Positions 1-7,557 of a DNA stretch of 64,000 nt are shown here, piece after piece. Made by a program: the position numbers and the translations under genes. The stretch's first letter is position 1, and each line of letters begins with the position of its first letter. The notes below the pieces were generated by a model. It made no database searches and was not told where the DNA came from. It saw only the letters and a list, made by a program, of their open reading frames with translations. This stretch comes from Polymorphum gilvum SL003B-26A1 (GTDB lineage Bacteria; Pseudomonadota; Alphaproteobacteria; Rhizobiales; Stappiaceae), in assembly GCF_000192745.1 (NCBI RefSeq), contig NC_015259.1:3673001-3737000 (forward strand), read 5' to 3'.

Positions 1-545
1 CGCACGCCGGCCAGGTCGTTGAGCTGGAACACGACGGTCCTGCCCTCGAAGGCGACGGCATAGCGCAACGGCGCGAGCCGCGTGACGGCGATGCCGTCCT
101 GCGGTCCGAGCCGCCGGTAGCTGACCGGCTCGGACGAACTCCATTCCGTGTAGTCGCGGAAATAGGCGAAATGCAGCCAGCCGTCGTCGCGGTCGAGCAC
201 GTCCAGCCGGATGTTGCCGGCATAGCGCACGCCGCGGTGCAGGAAGCGGTAGTAGAAGTAGTTCTCAGTCGGGTAGACCGTCACCTCTCCATCGAGACCC
301 GAGAACACGTGCCGGAACACCGCGACGGGATCGGCGAAATCGATCGCGGCCGCGTCGCCGGGCAGGCTGTCGACGTAGGCCTGGTTGGTCTGGATTGCCG
401 GCCGCCCCGCTTCCTGCGCAAGGACGGCTCCCGACGCGGCCAGCATCAAGGCCGCGCCGGCCAGCCCCTTTGCCACCCGGCGCAGACGCGCCCCGCCTCC
501 CGCCGGCCGCACGCGGCCGGCGGACGATTCCGGTCCCTGGATCAT
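1..545 (-). CDS. Exported protein of unknown function (C-terminus outside window)
   Basis: Only the first 181 codons lie in the window. The N-terminus is Arg-rich, followed by a hydrophobic core at about residues 27-43 ending in a likely signal-peptidase site after AVLA, so the product is probably periplasmic or secreted. The mature part seen is rich in aromatic residues and looks beta-rich, with no motif I recognise. The start codon lies 10 bp after the stop of the repeat protein upstream on the same strand, so the two are probably co-transcribed and may work together. No function is assigned. Confidence 0.7.
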   Translation of the reverse strand, partial: MIQGPESSAGRVRPAGGGARLRRVAKGLAGAALMLAASGAVLAQEAGRPAIQTNQAYVDSLPGDAAAIDFADPVAVFRHVFSGLDGEVTVYPTENYFYYRFLHRGVRYAGNIRLDVLDRDDGWLHFAYFRDYTEWSSSEPVSYRRLGPQDGIAVTRLAPLRYAVAFEGRTVVFQLNDLAGV

Positions 546-555
546 GCCGGCGCCC

Positions 556-2808
556 TCACCGGACCTGCAACTGCGGCACGACCGGCTGCTGCTGCAACAC
601 GGGCGGCGTCTGCTGCGGCCGGATCTTGGGGCCGTCGGACCCGGTGCGCATATGGGTCTGCGCCCTGGTGTGCACCTGCACCGAGCCTTCGCGCTGATGG
701 CTCAGCGCCTTCGCATGCGGCGGCTGCGAGCCGGACCGCAGGTGCGACTGCGCCTTGGTATGCGGTTGCACCGAGCCCTCGCGCTGATGGCTGAGCACCT
801 TGGAGTGCGGCGGAGCCGACCCTTGGCGCCGGTGCGTCTGCTCCTTCGTGTGCGGCGGCGCCGAGCCCTGGCGACGGTGCGTCTCGACGCGCGTGTGCGG
901 CGGTGCCGAACCTTGGCGACGGTGCGTCTCCGTGCGCGTATGCGGCGGCTGCGAGCCCTCGCGGCGGTGGGTCATGGCACGCGTGTGCACCGGGGAACCC
1001 TGACGGTGATGGGTCATCGCCCGGGTGTGGACTGGCGAACCGTGGCGGCGATGCGTCATGGTACGGGTATGCACCGGCCGCGGCACCGGCGTCGGGATGA
1101 CGCCGGCAGGTGGCGGCGCGGGCGCCTCGCAGACCTGGTAGATCTCGACGTCGCCGATCCGCGTCGCGTCGTTGCGGGTGAATTCCTCGGCGATCAGCGT
1201 GCCTGTGGCGTCGGTCAGCACGTCGCTGTCGACCAGATAGCTCTGGTACGGGCCGGTCGGCGGATAGGCGGGACCGGGTGCCGGATACTCGCCATAGGCG
1301 GCTTCCGGCGCGATCTCGTCGAACGCTTCCTGCGGCATGCCCTGCAGGCCGTGGACCTGGGAATCGTCGCCTTCGTCGACGCCGGGCAGCCGGCACGGAG
1401 CCTCCGGCGAGCACAGGTAGTCGCCGGAGATCCAGACGAAGTCGTCCGGTTCGCCGAGGTCCGATGTCCAAGTGGCCGGGTCGTAGCCTGGCGCGAAGTC
1501 AACGCCGCCGGCGCAGTTGGCGCGCAAGAACGGCTGGCCCTCAGCGCTGCGATCATAGTAGCCGACGTCGTAGCGGCCGATCGGCGCCCAGACCCCGGTT
1601 TCGCCGAGCTGATAGAGCAAGGCACGCGCCTCGCTCGCCACGGCGAAGGGGGCCTCGACATCGAGGCCGAGATTGCGGATGCCGCCGCGTTCGGCGACGA
1701 CCATCACGTCCTGCGCTCCGCAGCGCGGGAAGGCGATGTCGGACACCGGGCTGGAGAAGCCGCGCTCTGCGATCGTCTCGGCATCGATGTGGAAGTCGGG
1801 CAGCAGGAACTCGCGCCGCACGTCCGTGAGGTCGAAGCCGCCATCGGCACTCAGCGCCACCGACCAGACCGCGTTGGTACGTTCGTCCTCGCTGGCGACC
1901 GCGTAGTCGGGATTGCCGAAACCCTCGTTGGCCCAGGTGGCATAGTAGAGCCGGACCGCGCCGGCCTCGTCGTGGCGCACGCCGACACCCCAGACACGGC
2001 GGCGGAAGTCGGCGAAGTTCCAGCATTCGGGTGAATGGGCAAAGTCGCCGGATGGGCAGGCGTCGATGGTCGCCGTGCGCAGCGGATCGAAGGCGATCGG
2101 CGGCAGCGCCAGCCGCGCGCCGGTCGTCGCGTCGAGGAAGCCGACGCGGCCGTCCAGCCCGTGGTCGAAGTGGTCGAGATCGCGGCCGTCCTCAAGCGCG
2201 ATCCGGTGGATCATGCCGGTCTCCAGGTCGGAGACGAAGAATTGCCCGTGGGCGGGATCGAAGGCGATGTTGCCGAGCGCCGCGCCCGAATTGGCGCGCC
2301 CGTCGAGCGCGATCTCGGCGAACGCCGAGGGTTCGTAGCCGTTGGCCGCGTCGAGCCGGTAGACGGTTCCAGGACCGCCGCCCTCGCCCCACATGCCGGT
2401 CATCCAGCCCGAACCGCCGGGCTCCAGATGCAGGCCGAAGGCCGAGGTGGCGGCCAGGTAGACGTTGGCGGCCTCGTCGAGGGCGATGCCGAACACCTGG
2501 CCGACCTCGGCGGCCGAGACGGGCGCGCGCTTGAGCGGCTCGATCCAGTGGCTGCCGTCCGGCGCATGGCCGGGCGCGCGCACGTCGACGATCTCGCCGA
2601 CCGTGCCGGCCGAATCGATCACCGTCGTCACGCTGCCGTCGGCGGCGGTGACGTCGGTCGTTCCGGAGAATTTGGTGTGATAGGCCTCGCCCGGCGCCAT
2701 CGGCTCGTAGCCGGGCGGCACGTCCTGGGCGCGAAGGCCGGAGAGGGAAACGACCATCCCGAAAGCGAGGGATGCGGCGAAACTGACACTTTTCCAGGAC
2801 CGGTACAT
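556..2808 (-). CDS. Secreted propeller-like protein with ten His/Arg-rich C-terminal repeats
   Basis: Predicted 750-residue exported protein. The ATG at 2808 is chosen because GGAGGA precedes it and a signal peptide (about residues 5-27) follows; an upstream in-frame ATG adds 14 residues that do not look like part of it. Residues about 60-400 carry recurring short segments such as FGIALDEAANVYLA and GNIAFDPAHGQFFVSD, typical of beta-propeller folds (inference). A Cys-containing middle region follows. From about residue 579 come ten repeats of 14-15 residues with a pattern near HTR-x-x-THRRQGS, then a Pro/Gln-rich tail. The repeats are dense in His, Arg and Lys, suggesting metal, nucleic acid or anionic polymer binding; none of this is shown. 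It is followed at 10 bp by another exported-protein gene. I recognise no named family. Confidence 0.8.
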   Translation of the reverse strand: MYRSWKSVSFAASLAFGMVVSLSGLRAQDVPPGYEPMAPGEAYHTKFSGTTDVTAADGSVTTVIDSAGTVGEIVDVRAPGHAPDGSHWIEPLKRAPVSAAEVGQVFGIALDEAANVYLAATSAFGLHLEPGGSGWMTGMWGEGGGPGTVYRLDAANGYEPSAFAEIALDGRANSGAALGNIAFDPAHGQFFVSDLETGMIHRIALEDGRDLDHFDHGLDGRVGFLDATTGARLALPPIAFDPLRTATIDACPSGDFAHSPECWNFADFRRRVWGVGVRHDEAGAVRLYYATWANEGFGNPDYAVASEDERTNAVWSVALSADGGFDLTDVRREFLLPDFHIDAETIAERGFSSPVSDIAFPRCGAQDVMVVAERGGIRNLGLDVEAPFAVASEARALLYQLGETGVWAPIGRYDVGYYDRSAEGQPFLRANCAGGVDFAPGYDPATWTSDLGEPDDFVWISGDYLCSPEAPCRLPGVDEGDDSQVHGLQGMPQEAFDEIAPEAAYGEYPAPGPAYPPTGPYQSYLVDSDVLTDATGTLIAEEFTRNDATRIGDVEIYQVCEAPAPPPAGVIPTPVPRPVHTRTMTHRRHGSPVHTRAMTHHRQGSPVHTRAMTHRREGSQPPHTRTETHRRQGSAPPHTRVETHRRQGSAPPHTKEQTHRRQGSAPPHSKVLSHQREGSVQPHTKAQSHLRSGSQPPHAKALSHQREGSVQVHTRAQTHMRTGSDGPKIRPQQTPPVLQQQPVVPQLQVR
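631..1074 (-). repeat. Ten-unit 42-45 bp coding tandem repeat
   Basis: Encodes ten consecutive units of 14 residues (first two) or 15 residues (last eight). Conserved positions are His at 2, Thr/Ser at 3, Arg/Lys at 4, then T/S-H, Arg at 10 and Gly-Ser at 12-13. Units are degenerate at the DNA level, so this is not a fresh expansion, but the period is strict. Confidence 0.9.
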
Positions 2809-2974
2809 GGTTCCTCCCCCGTCCAAGGCGGCTGACGGAACCCGGCACATGCGGGTTCCTGCAGGACGACCGCTTACTTATCCTACAGGCAAAGCGGCAA
2901 CGGGGATACACGCAAGGTTACGTAGCTGCGGCGCGGCCTCTGCCGCAGCTGCGTCGGAACGCGACGGGGCTCGA

Positions 2975-4399
2975 TCAGACCGCCGTGCCGCCGACGGTCA
3001 GCGCGTTGATGCGCATGGACGGCTGGCCGACGCCGACCGGAACGCCCTGGCCCTGCTTGCCGCAGGTGCCGAGGCCGGGGTCGAGCGCCATGTCGTTGCC
3101 GATCATGGCGACACGGGTCAGCGCGTCCGGACCGTTGCCGATCAGCATGGCGCCCTTCACCGGGGCGCCGACCCTGCCGTTCTCGATCCGGTAGGCCTCG
3201 GTGCAGGAGAACACGAACTTGCCCGAGGTGATGTCGACCTGGCCGCCGCCGAAGGACACGGCGTAGATGCCGTCGCGGACCGAGGCCAGGATCTCGGCCG
3301 GGTCCTTGTCGCCGCCGAGCATGATGGTGTTGGTCATGCGCGGCATGGGGATATGGGCATAGGACTGGCGGCGGCCGTTGCCCGTCGGGGCCATGCCCAT
3401 CAGCCGGGCGTTCTGGCGATCCTGCATGTAGCCGACCAGGATGCCGTCCTCGATCAGTGTCGTGCGGCTGGTCGGCGTGCCCTCGTCGTCGACGGTGAGC
3501 GACCCGCGCCGGTCGGCGATGGTGCCGTCGTCGACGATGGTGACGCCGGGGGCGGCGACGCGCTGGCCCATCAGGCCGGCGAAGGCGGAGGTCTTCTTGC
3601 GGTTGAAGTCGCCCTCCAGGCCGTGGCCGACCGCCTCGTGCAGCAGGATGCCCGGCCAGCCGGGGCCGAGCACGACATCGAAGGTGCCGGCGGGCGCGGG
3701 CACCGCCTCGAGGTTCACCAGCGCCTGGCGCAGCGCCTCGTCGACGCCGGCCTGCCAGCGCTCGGGCGTGACGAAGCGAGCGAAGCCCTCGCGGCCGCCG
3801 CAGCCGTAGGAGCCCGATTCCATGCGCTCGCCGGAGCCGGCGACGACGTTGATCGACAGGCGCACCATCGGGCGGATGTCGCGCACCCGGTGGCCGTCGG
3901 CGCGCAGGATGTCGACCACCTGCCAGGAGCCGGCGATCGAGGCCGTCACCTGGCGCACGCGCGGATCCTTGGCCCGGGCGTAGGCGTCGATCTCCTGCAA
4001 CAGCTTCACCTTCGCCTCGAAGCTCGGCGCGCCGAGCGGGTTCTCGTCGGTGTAGAGGCGCTGGTTGGTGCCGGCGGGCGCAGCCGCGTAGCTACCGGAA
4101 TGGCCGGTCCTGACGGCGGCGACGGCGTCGGCGGCGCGCTTCAGCGCGCCTTCGGAAATCTCGCCAGAATGGGCGTAGCCGGCGGCCTCGCCGACAACGG
4201 CGCGCAGGCCGAAGCCCTGGGCGGTGTCGTAGCTCGCCGACTTCAGCCGGCCGTTGTCGAAGACGAGGCCCTCCGACTGGCGGTACTCCAGGAACAGTTC
4301 GCCGTCGTCGGCGCCCGACAGGGCGTCGGCGGTGAGCCGTCGCGCGGTCTCCAGGCCGAGGCCGGAGGCTTCCAGAAGGTCAATGTTGATGTCGGTCAT
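2975..4399 (-). CDS. tldD: Metalloprotease TldD
   Basis: Predicted 474-residue TldD, the catalytic half of the TldD/TldE (PmbA) heterodimer, which degrades unfolded peptides and in some bacteria matures modified peptides or clears CcdA antitoxin. The zinc motif HEAVGH (HExxxH) is at residues 254-259, and the C-terminal part keeps the usual Cys-containing segment (FSCTEAYRIENG). Length matches the family. Its partner gene pmbA lies about 6 kb away on the same strand in a different transcription unit. No strong Shine-Dalgarno is seen upstream of the start, which faces a DUF2093 gene. Confidence 0.95.
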   Translation of the reverse strand: MTDINIDLLEASGLGLETARRLTADALSGADDGELFLEYRQSEGLVFDNGRLKSASYDTAQGFGLRAVVGEAAGYAHSGEISEGALKRAADAVAAVRTGHSGSYAAAPAGTNQRLYTDENPLGAPSFEAKVKLLQEIDAYARAKDPRVRQVTASIAGSWQVVDILRADGHRVRDIRPMVRLSINVVAGSGERMESGSYGCGGREGFARFVTPERWQAGVDEALRQALVNLEAVPAPAGTFDVVLGPGWPGILLHEAVGHGLEGDFNRKKTSAFAGLMGQRVAAPGVTIVDDGTIADRRGSLTVDDEGTPTSRTTLIEDGILVGYMQDRQNARLMGMAPTGNGRRQSYAHIPMPRMTNTIMLGGDKDPAEILASVRDGIYAVSFGGGQVDITSGKFVFSCTEAYRIENGRVGAPVKGAMLIGNGPDALTRVAMIGNDMALDPGLGTCGKQGQGVPVGVGQPSMRINALTVGGTAV

Positions 4400-4633
4400 G
4401 GGCTCTGGTCCGTCGGTTCGGGCGGGCGGGACGGCGCCACGCGGCGGTCGTTGCGCCTAACATAGCGGTTCCGGCGCGGATTTCATCCCGGCAATGTTCG
4501 CGCTCCCACCGGCTTTCGGCGATTGACCGCGGCGGCGGGCTTGCTCATAACCGTTGGCAGAGCACGACAGGGGGCGCCCTCTCCGGCCGATCCCGGACCC
4601 GCCCCGTCTACACCCGGACCGGACACGAAGCCG

Positions 4634-4861
4634 ATGATGAACCGCTACGAGAACCCGCGCATCCCCGGCGAGGCGCGCATCCGCTACCTGGACGGCGACT
4701 ACCACATCGAGGCGCCGGGCACTTTCGTGCGCTGCGCGGTGACGGGACAGGTGATCCCCCTGGACGAACTGAAATACTGGAGCGTCGAGCGCCAGGAGGC
4801 CTATGTCGACGCCGCAGCGGCGCTGAAGCGCTACCAGGAATGCGAAGGCCGCCGGAACTGA
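4634..4861 (+). CDS. DUF2093 domain-containing protein
   Basis: A 75-residue soluble protein matching the alphaproteobacterial DUF2093 family: it carries the hallmark IRYLDGD near the N-terminus, then RCAVTGQ-IPLDELKYWSVERQEAYVDA. Two adjacent ATG codons (4634 and 4637) could start it; an in-frame extension to 4523 is possible but has no family similarity. The function is unknown. The Cys in RCAVTGQ and a later Cys are the only candidate functional residues visible. It is divergent from tldD. Confidence 0.88.
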   Translation: MMNRYENPRIPGEARIRYLDGDYHIEAPGTFVRCAVTGQVIPLDELKYWSVERQEAYVDAAAALKRYQECEGRRN

Positions 4862-4869
4862 CGGCGGCC
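4847..4869. other. Perfect 8-bp hairpin enclosing the stop codon
   Basis: GGCCGCCG at 4847-4854 pairs with CGGCGGCC at 4862-4869; the 7-nt loop contains the TGA stop of the DUF2093 gene. There is no T-tract, so it is not a classical intrinsic terminator; it could stabilise the 3' end. Confidence 0.5.
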
Positions 4870-4964
4870 GACGGCCCGAAGGGTCGGGCGAAGGACTGCA
4901 GACGGCTCCCTGGAGGGGCACCCGGGAGCCGCCTGCCATCCGGGCTAAGTCGTTCGGACGGAGA

Positions 4965-5405
4965 TCAGAACGACAGCAGCCGCGTGTCTGCGGCGAGCAG
5001 GCGGGCCGCCATCTCGCCGGGTTTGGCCGGGGTGACGCCGTCGATCAGGACGCTGGCGTCGGATTCCCTGTTGGGCAGGTAGATGGCACAGACCTCCACC
5101 GTGCCGCCCTTGTCCATGATCATCTTCATCAAGCCCTGCGGGCTCATGCCCTTGGGCTTCTGCGGCGCGGTCGCGCTGTCGGGCGCCTGCTTCAGCGCCA
5201 TGTCGGCGGCCGGGCCGCACAGCAGGATGTGCGCGGACGCGCCCTGCTGGACCGATTCCATCGTCAACACCATCGCCATCAACTGGGTTTGGGCCTCGGC
5301 CGCGGTGAGGAGGGTGACGAGGTTCGAGACCTTGTCCGCCGCTGCCGCCGGCAGCGCCGCGAGCAGAGCGGTCGAGACCGCCGCCGCCTTCAACCATGTG
5401 CGCAT
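4965..5405 (-). CDS. Periplasmic DsrE/DsrF-like protein
   Basis: A 146-residue protein with a clear signal peptide ending AAAA at about residue 23. The mature part resembles the DsrE/DsrF sulfur-relay fold: an N-terminal strand-helix unit, then ILLCGPAADMAL, and later VEVCAIYLPN with a Cys in the position often used for sulfur binding. The function here is unknown. The ATG at 5405 is preferred because AAGGAG lies 7 nt upstream; the ATG six bases earlier overlaps that site. A stand-alone gene in tandem with tldD but with the DUF2093 gene between them. Confidence 0.75.
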   Translation of the reverse strand: MRTWLKAAAVSTALLAALPAAAADKVSNLVTLLTAAEAQTQLMAMVLTMESVQQGASAHILLCGPAADMALKQAPDSATAPQKPKGMSPQGLMKMIMDKGGTVEVCAIYLPNRESDASVLIDGVTPAKPGEMAARLLAADTRLLSF

Positions 5406-5536
5406 GTCCATCTCCTTAGGTTGGGTGGTCCGCGTGAGTGTCGCGGACAGCTAAGCCGGGCCTGGCCCCGGCGTCTGTGACCAAGTCACAGTCGGCGGCG
5501 GCCAATTCGTCACACCCTGCCCGGAGGCGAGACCGG

Positions 5537-5983
5537 TCAGGCCCCGCTCCGGCGCCGGCCGGCGGACATGGCCAGCCCGTCGCGCATGTTCAGGCCGAGC
5601 AGGGCGACGTTGACGGCACCGGCGGCGAGTTCGAGCCCCTGGACGGCGAAGAACCAGGCGTCGAAGGCCTCGGCCTGCGCCTTCGACGCGAGGAACACGG
5701 CCGACGGCAGCAGCACCAGCAGGCCATTCACCGCTACCGCCTTCATGCGGCGCTTCTTGCGCTCGACGAGGGGCCCGCGCCACCTGGCGCCGAGCGAGAA
5801 GCCGGAGGCGCCGGCGGCGATCATGGCCGGGATCAGCACGGCCATGCCGGTCAGGATGCGCGTCTTGACCAGCGCGATGTCGGCGGGCGTGCCGAACAGT
5901 TCGGCCACGACCGTCGAGATCCAGAACAGGGCGATGGTGGTGAGGGCGAGGCCGCCTGCGGCGGCATGCAGTTTCGATTTCAT
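5537..5983 (-). CDS. Small four-helix membrane protein, target candidate of the MarR regulator
   Basis: Predicted 148-residue inner-membrane protein with four hydrophobic segments at about residues 8-28, 42-62, 84-103 and 110-132, a basic loop (VERKKRRMK) between helices 2 and 3, and a basic C-terminus. GGAG stands about 9 nt before the start. I do not recognise a named family. It is divergent from a MarR gene, and the 75 bp between them hold two similar palindromes, so repression by that regulator is the natural inference. Confidence 0.7.
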   Translation of the reverse strand: MKSKLHAAAGGLALTTIALFWISTVVAELFGTPADIALVKTRILTGMAVLIPAMIAAGASGFSLGARWRGPLVERKKRRMKAVAVNGLLVLLPSAVFLASKAQAEAFDAWFFAVQGLELAAGAVNVALLGLNMRDGLAMSAGRRRSGA

Positions 5984-6000
5984 GATCGCAGCTCCATTTC

Positions 6001-6012
6001 ATAGCATGCTAT
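6001..6012. promoter_or_regulatory. Candidate MarR operator 1
   Basis: Perfect 12-bp palindrome ATAGCATGCTAT, 18 bp upstream of the membrane protein start and 46 bp upstream of marR. It resembles the short AT-flanked palindromes MarR dimers bind. Confidence 0.6.
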
Positions 6013-6027
6013 TCATATAGAAATTGC

Positions 6028-6039
6028 ATAGCACACTAT
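6028..6039. promoter_or_regulatory. Candidate MarR operator 2
   Basis: ATAGCACACTAT, a near-copy of operator 1 with two central changes, centred 27 bp from it and 19 bp before the marR start. Two sites between divergent genes fit autoregulation plus control of the neighbour. Confidence 0.5.
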
Positions 6040-6058
6040 TCAAGTCCATTCTGCGGGC

Positions 6059-6499
6059 ATGGGATTCGATAAGACGATGTCGGCGGGCTATCTCGCCAAC
6101 CACATGGCGCGGCTGTTCTTCAACGCGTTGGCGGAGCGCATCAAGCCGCTCGGCCTCGCGCCGGCGCAGTTCATGACGCTGCTGGAGTTGTGGGCCGAGG
6201 ACGGCCTGACCCAAAAGGATCTGGTCGCGCGCCTGGACGTCGAGCAGGCGACGATGGCGAACACGCTGGCGCGCATGGAACGCGACGGGCTGGTCGTCCG
6301 CAGGCCCCACGTCCGCGATAAGCGGGCCCAGTCGATCTGGCTCACGGAACATGCGCGAACGCTGCAGGGGCCGGCGACGGAAGCGGCGCGATCGGTCAAC
6401 GCGCTGGCCCTCGCCGAGTTGAGCGACGCGGAACGGGCGCAGTTCCTTTCATCCATGAACCGGACGATCGCCGCCCTGCGCAAGGCCGCATCGGCCTGA
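6059..6499 (+). CDS. MarR family transcriptional regulator
   Basis: A 146-residue winged-helix regulator. The order is typical: N-terminal dimerisation helix, LGLAPAQFMTLLELWAEDGLTQKDLVARLDVEQATMANTLARMERDGLVVRRP as the DNA-binding helices and wing start, then an Arg/Asp pair (RDKR) in the wing and a C-terminal helix. It likely senses a small phenolic or other ligand; the ligand is unknown. The start is uncertain because no Shine-Dalgarno is evident and a second Met lies six codons in. Divergent from a membrane protein with two shared palindromes. Confidence 0.9.
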   Translation: MGFDKTMSAGYLANHMARLFFNALAERIKPLGLAPAQFMTLLELWAEDGLTQKDLVARLDVEQATMANTLARMERDGLVVRRPHVRDKRAQSIWLTEHARTLQGPATEAARSVNALALAELSDAERAQFLSSMNRTIAALRKAASA

Positions 6500-6525
6500 G
6501 CTGGGCGCGTGCCTCAGAGGGCGGC

Positions 6526-7557
6526 TCAGACGCTGGCGCGGAACAGGCGCCGGCGCGCCGCCTCGGCGATCAGGTCCAGGAGCCGGTCCTCGCCGTCGAT
6601 CGCCATGTCCACCTTCAGCACCAGAGACCTGGCCGCCAGCCAGCGGTAGTACTCGCCGGCCGTCGCCTGCAGGCGCGCCATGTCCTTGGCGGTGGTGACC
6701 AGTTGCAGGCCCTGCGCCTCCGCGGCGGTGATCAACTCGCTCGCCTCGTGCTCGGTGAAGGCGTGATGGTCGGGATAGGCGCGCCGCTCGACCACCTCGG
6801 CGCCGAGATCGGCCAGGGTCTTGAAGAACTTCTCGGGTCGGCCGAGGCCGGCATAGGCGAACACCCGCTCGCCGGCGAGCCGGTCGCCGTCGCGCGCCAC
6901 CAGCCGGGCATGGAACAGCGGCAGGCCCCTGCGCGCGGCAAGGTGCACCACCGGTTCGGCCCGCCCGCCCTCGCCGACGACGACCAGCACGTCGGCCTTC
7001 ACGATCTGGGTCCTGAGCGGGGCGCGCAGCGGCCCGGCCGGCAGGCACAGGCCGTTGCCGACGCCGACCGCGGCGTCGACCAGCGCGACCGACAGATCCT
7101 TGTGCAGGGCCGGGTTCTGGAAGCCGTCGTCCATCAGGATCAGCCCGGCGCCGATCTCGGTAGCCAGGCGTGCACCGGCGACCCGGTCCGCCGAGACCAC
7201 CGTCGGTGCCACGCGGGCGAGCAGGAACGCCTCGTCGCCGACGTCCTCGGAGGTATGGACATCGGGGTTGACTACCACCGGTCCGGTGAGGCGGCCGCCG
7301 TAGCCGCGCAACAGATAGACCGGAGCCCGGCCTGCCGCCTTCAGCCTGTCGCCGAGGCGCAGGGCGAAGGGCGTCTTGCCTGAGCCCCCGACAACGAAGT
7401 TGCCGATGCAGACGACCGGCACGGAGGCGCGGCCGGCGGGCGCCTGCAGCATGCGCCGGCCGGCGATGCGGCCGTAGACGAACCCCACCGGCGCCAGCAG
7501 GGCGGCGGCCAGTCCCCGTCTCGGCCACCACCAGAATGCCGGCGCGGTCCGCTTCAT
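6526..7557 (-). CDS. lpxK: Tetraacyldisaccharide 4'-kinase LpxK
   Basis: A 343-residue inner-membrane-associated kinase that phosphorylates the 4' position of the tetraacyldisaccharide precursor to form lipid IVA in the Raetz pathway. Visible features: an N-terminal hydrophobic anchor, the P-loop GNFVVGGSGKTP at about residues 49-60, LILMDDGFQNP, and the C-terminal DHHAF segment. The ATG at 7557 overlaps the waaA stop as ATGA, which fixes the start and shows translational coupling. It is the last gene of the six-gene minus-strand operon. Confidence 0.97.
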   Translation of the reverse strand: MKRTAPAFWWWPRRGLAAALLAPVGFVYGRIAGRRMLQAPAGRASVPVVCIGNFVVGGSGKTPFALRLGDRLKAAGRAPVYLLRGYGGRLTGPVVVNPDVHTSEDVGDEAFLLARVAPTVVSADRVAGARLATEIGAGLILMDDGFQNPALHKDLSVALVDAAVGVGNGLCLPAGPLRAPLRTQIVKADVLVVVGEGGRAEPVVHLAARRGLPLFHARLVARDGDRLAGERVFAYAGLGRPEKFFKTLADLGAEVVERRAYPDHHAFTEHEASELITAAEAQGLQLVTTAKDMARLQATAGEYYRWLAARSLVLKVDMAIDGEDRLLDLIAEAARRRLFRASV

